This document shows, piece after piece, positions 63,580-64,000 of a stretch of 64,000 nucleotides of DNA. The first letter of the stretch is position 1; each line of letters starts with the position of its first letter. The notes under the pieces are model-generated. The model made no database searches and was not told the origin of the DNA. It worked only from the letters and a program-made list of their open reading frames with translations. Made by a program: the position numbers and the translations under genes. This DNA comes from Marsupella aquatica (Eukaryota > Marchantiophyta): contig OZ316898.1 of NCBI GenBank assembly GCA_973895155.1, forward strand, positions 16,988,001-17,052,000. The letters run 5' to 3'.

Positions 63580-64000
63580 TTACATGCTCAAATCAGATGA
63601 TTCGAGCAGTTGCTTCAGAACTCCTTCGGCCCTCTGCTCGACTCTGGGTAGTACCCACTCATGTTGCACCAGCTCAAGCCCATCTTTCTCAGCACCAAGA
63701 GCCTGCAAGTTGTATGCAGATCATGCAAAGATCAGAGAACGAACATTCATACAACTTAGCTACTACTGCGGACCACTTCGAAACCAAGCCTTAAAGGATG
63801 TTCAAATCTGACTATGTAACCACATCAGATTGTACGTAACACAAGTAAACGAGCCGGAATTAAATTAGGTATTTTCGAGAGGCCAACTCTTGTTACATGA
63901 CAGCCCTTGACAAAAGCGGCATTGGCCTTGAGGTATAAAAGTAGACATACCTTGGCGGGATCCGCCCCTAATCCCCCCATCTGCATTGCCATTTGGGTTT
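63580..64000 (-). CDS. EMC3: ER membrane protein complex subunit 3 (EMC3), C-terminal exons, partial
   Basis: The last two exons on the minus strand: one running off the window end to 63951 and the final exon 63702-63580 with TAA at 63582-63580. They join in phase 0 and read QMAMQMGGLGADPAK, then ALGAEKDGLELVQHEWVLPR followed by VEQRAEGVLK. This matches the conserved C-terminal tail of EMC3 (MQMGG-G-DP-K, AEKDGL, QHEW-LPR, EQRAE). Known role: the Oxa1-superfamily core subunit of the EMC, inserting membrane proteins at the ER. The transmembrane core lies outside the window to the right. The tail of about 10 residues (ESSDLSM) after the conserved part is not family-conserved as far as I recall. 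Confidence 0.9.

Overview
The window is nuclear DNA of a land plant. Every protein-coding gene I could rebuild is split by short GT-AG introns (about 70 bp to 1.1 kb). Two gene products carry chloroplast-type N-terminal extensions (ClpC and ribosomal protein L3). An acyl-CoA synthetase of the plant sporopollenin clade is present. A SAXO-type axonemal protein at the left edge implies motile, flagellated sperm. Together these suggest a seed-free plant, most likely a bryophyte (moss or liverwort), with lycophyte or fern not excluded; species was not identified. Gene density is about one per 8 kb, with AT-rich intergenic DNA full of short tandem duplications.

Layout: 0.8-1.6 kb, minus, SAXO-like protein. 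1.7-7.4 kb, intergenic with a foldback repeat near 7 kb. 8.5-12.9 kb, plus, NOL9/GRC3 polynucleotide kinase. 14.9-22.8 kb, minus, SLC13/SAC1-like anion transporter with two RCK_C domains and probably a 463-residue Ser-rich tail. 26.6-32.4 kb, minus, ATZ/TRZ-type amidohydrolase. 34.9-36.5 kb, plus, broken 5'-truncated non-LTR retroelement. 36.5-40.8 kb, repeats. 40.9-47.8 kb, plus, GC-rich repeated promoter/leader and the chloroplast chaperone gene ClpC. 49.6-54.1 kb, minus, ACOS5-like fatty acyl-CoA synthetase. 58.2-59.5 kb, minus, chloroplast ribosomal protein L3 with a duplicated copy of its last-exon tail just downstream. 59.7-63.0 kb, minisatellites. 63.6-64.0 kb, minus, last two exons of EMC3, which runs off the right edge.

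The genes form no operon or evident functional cluster; this is an ordinary eukaryotic neighbourhood of unrelated genes (ribosome biogenesis, chloroplast translation and proteostasis, anion transport, spore wall lipid, sperm axoneme, ER membrane insertion). Exon models were built by hand from ORFs, splice dinucleotides and phase continuity. All are phase-consistent, but none is checked against transcripts. The most notable features are the proposed transporter-tail exon, the reading frame kept open in the duplicated L3 tail, the triple repeat upstream of ClpC, and the large number of independent 50-200 bp tandem duplications.
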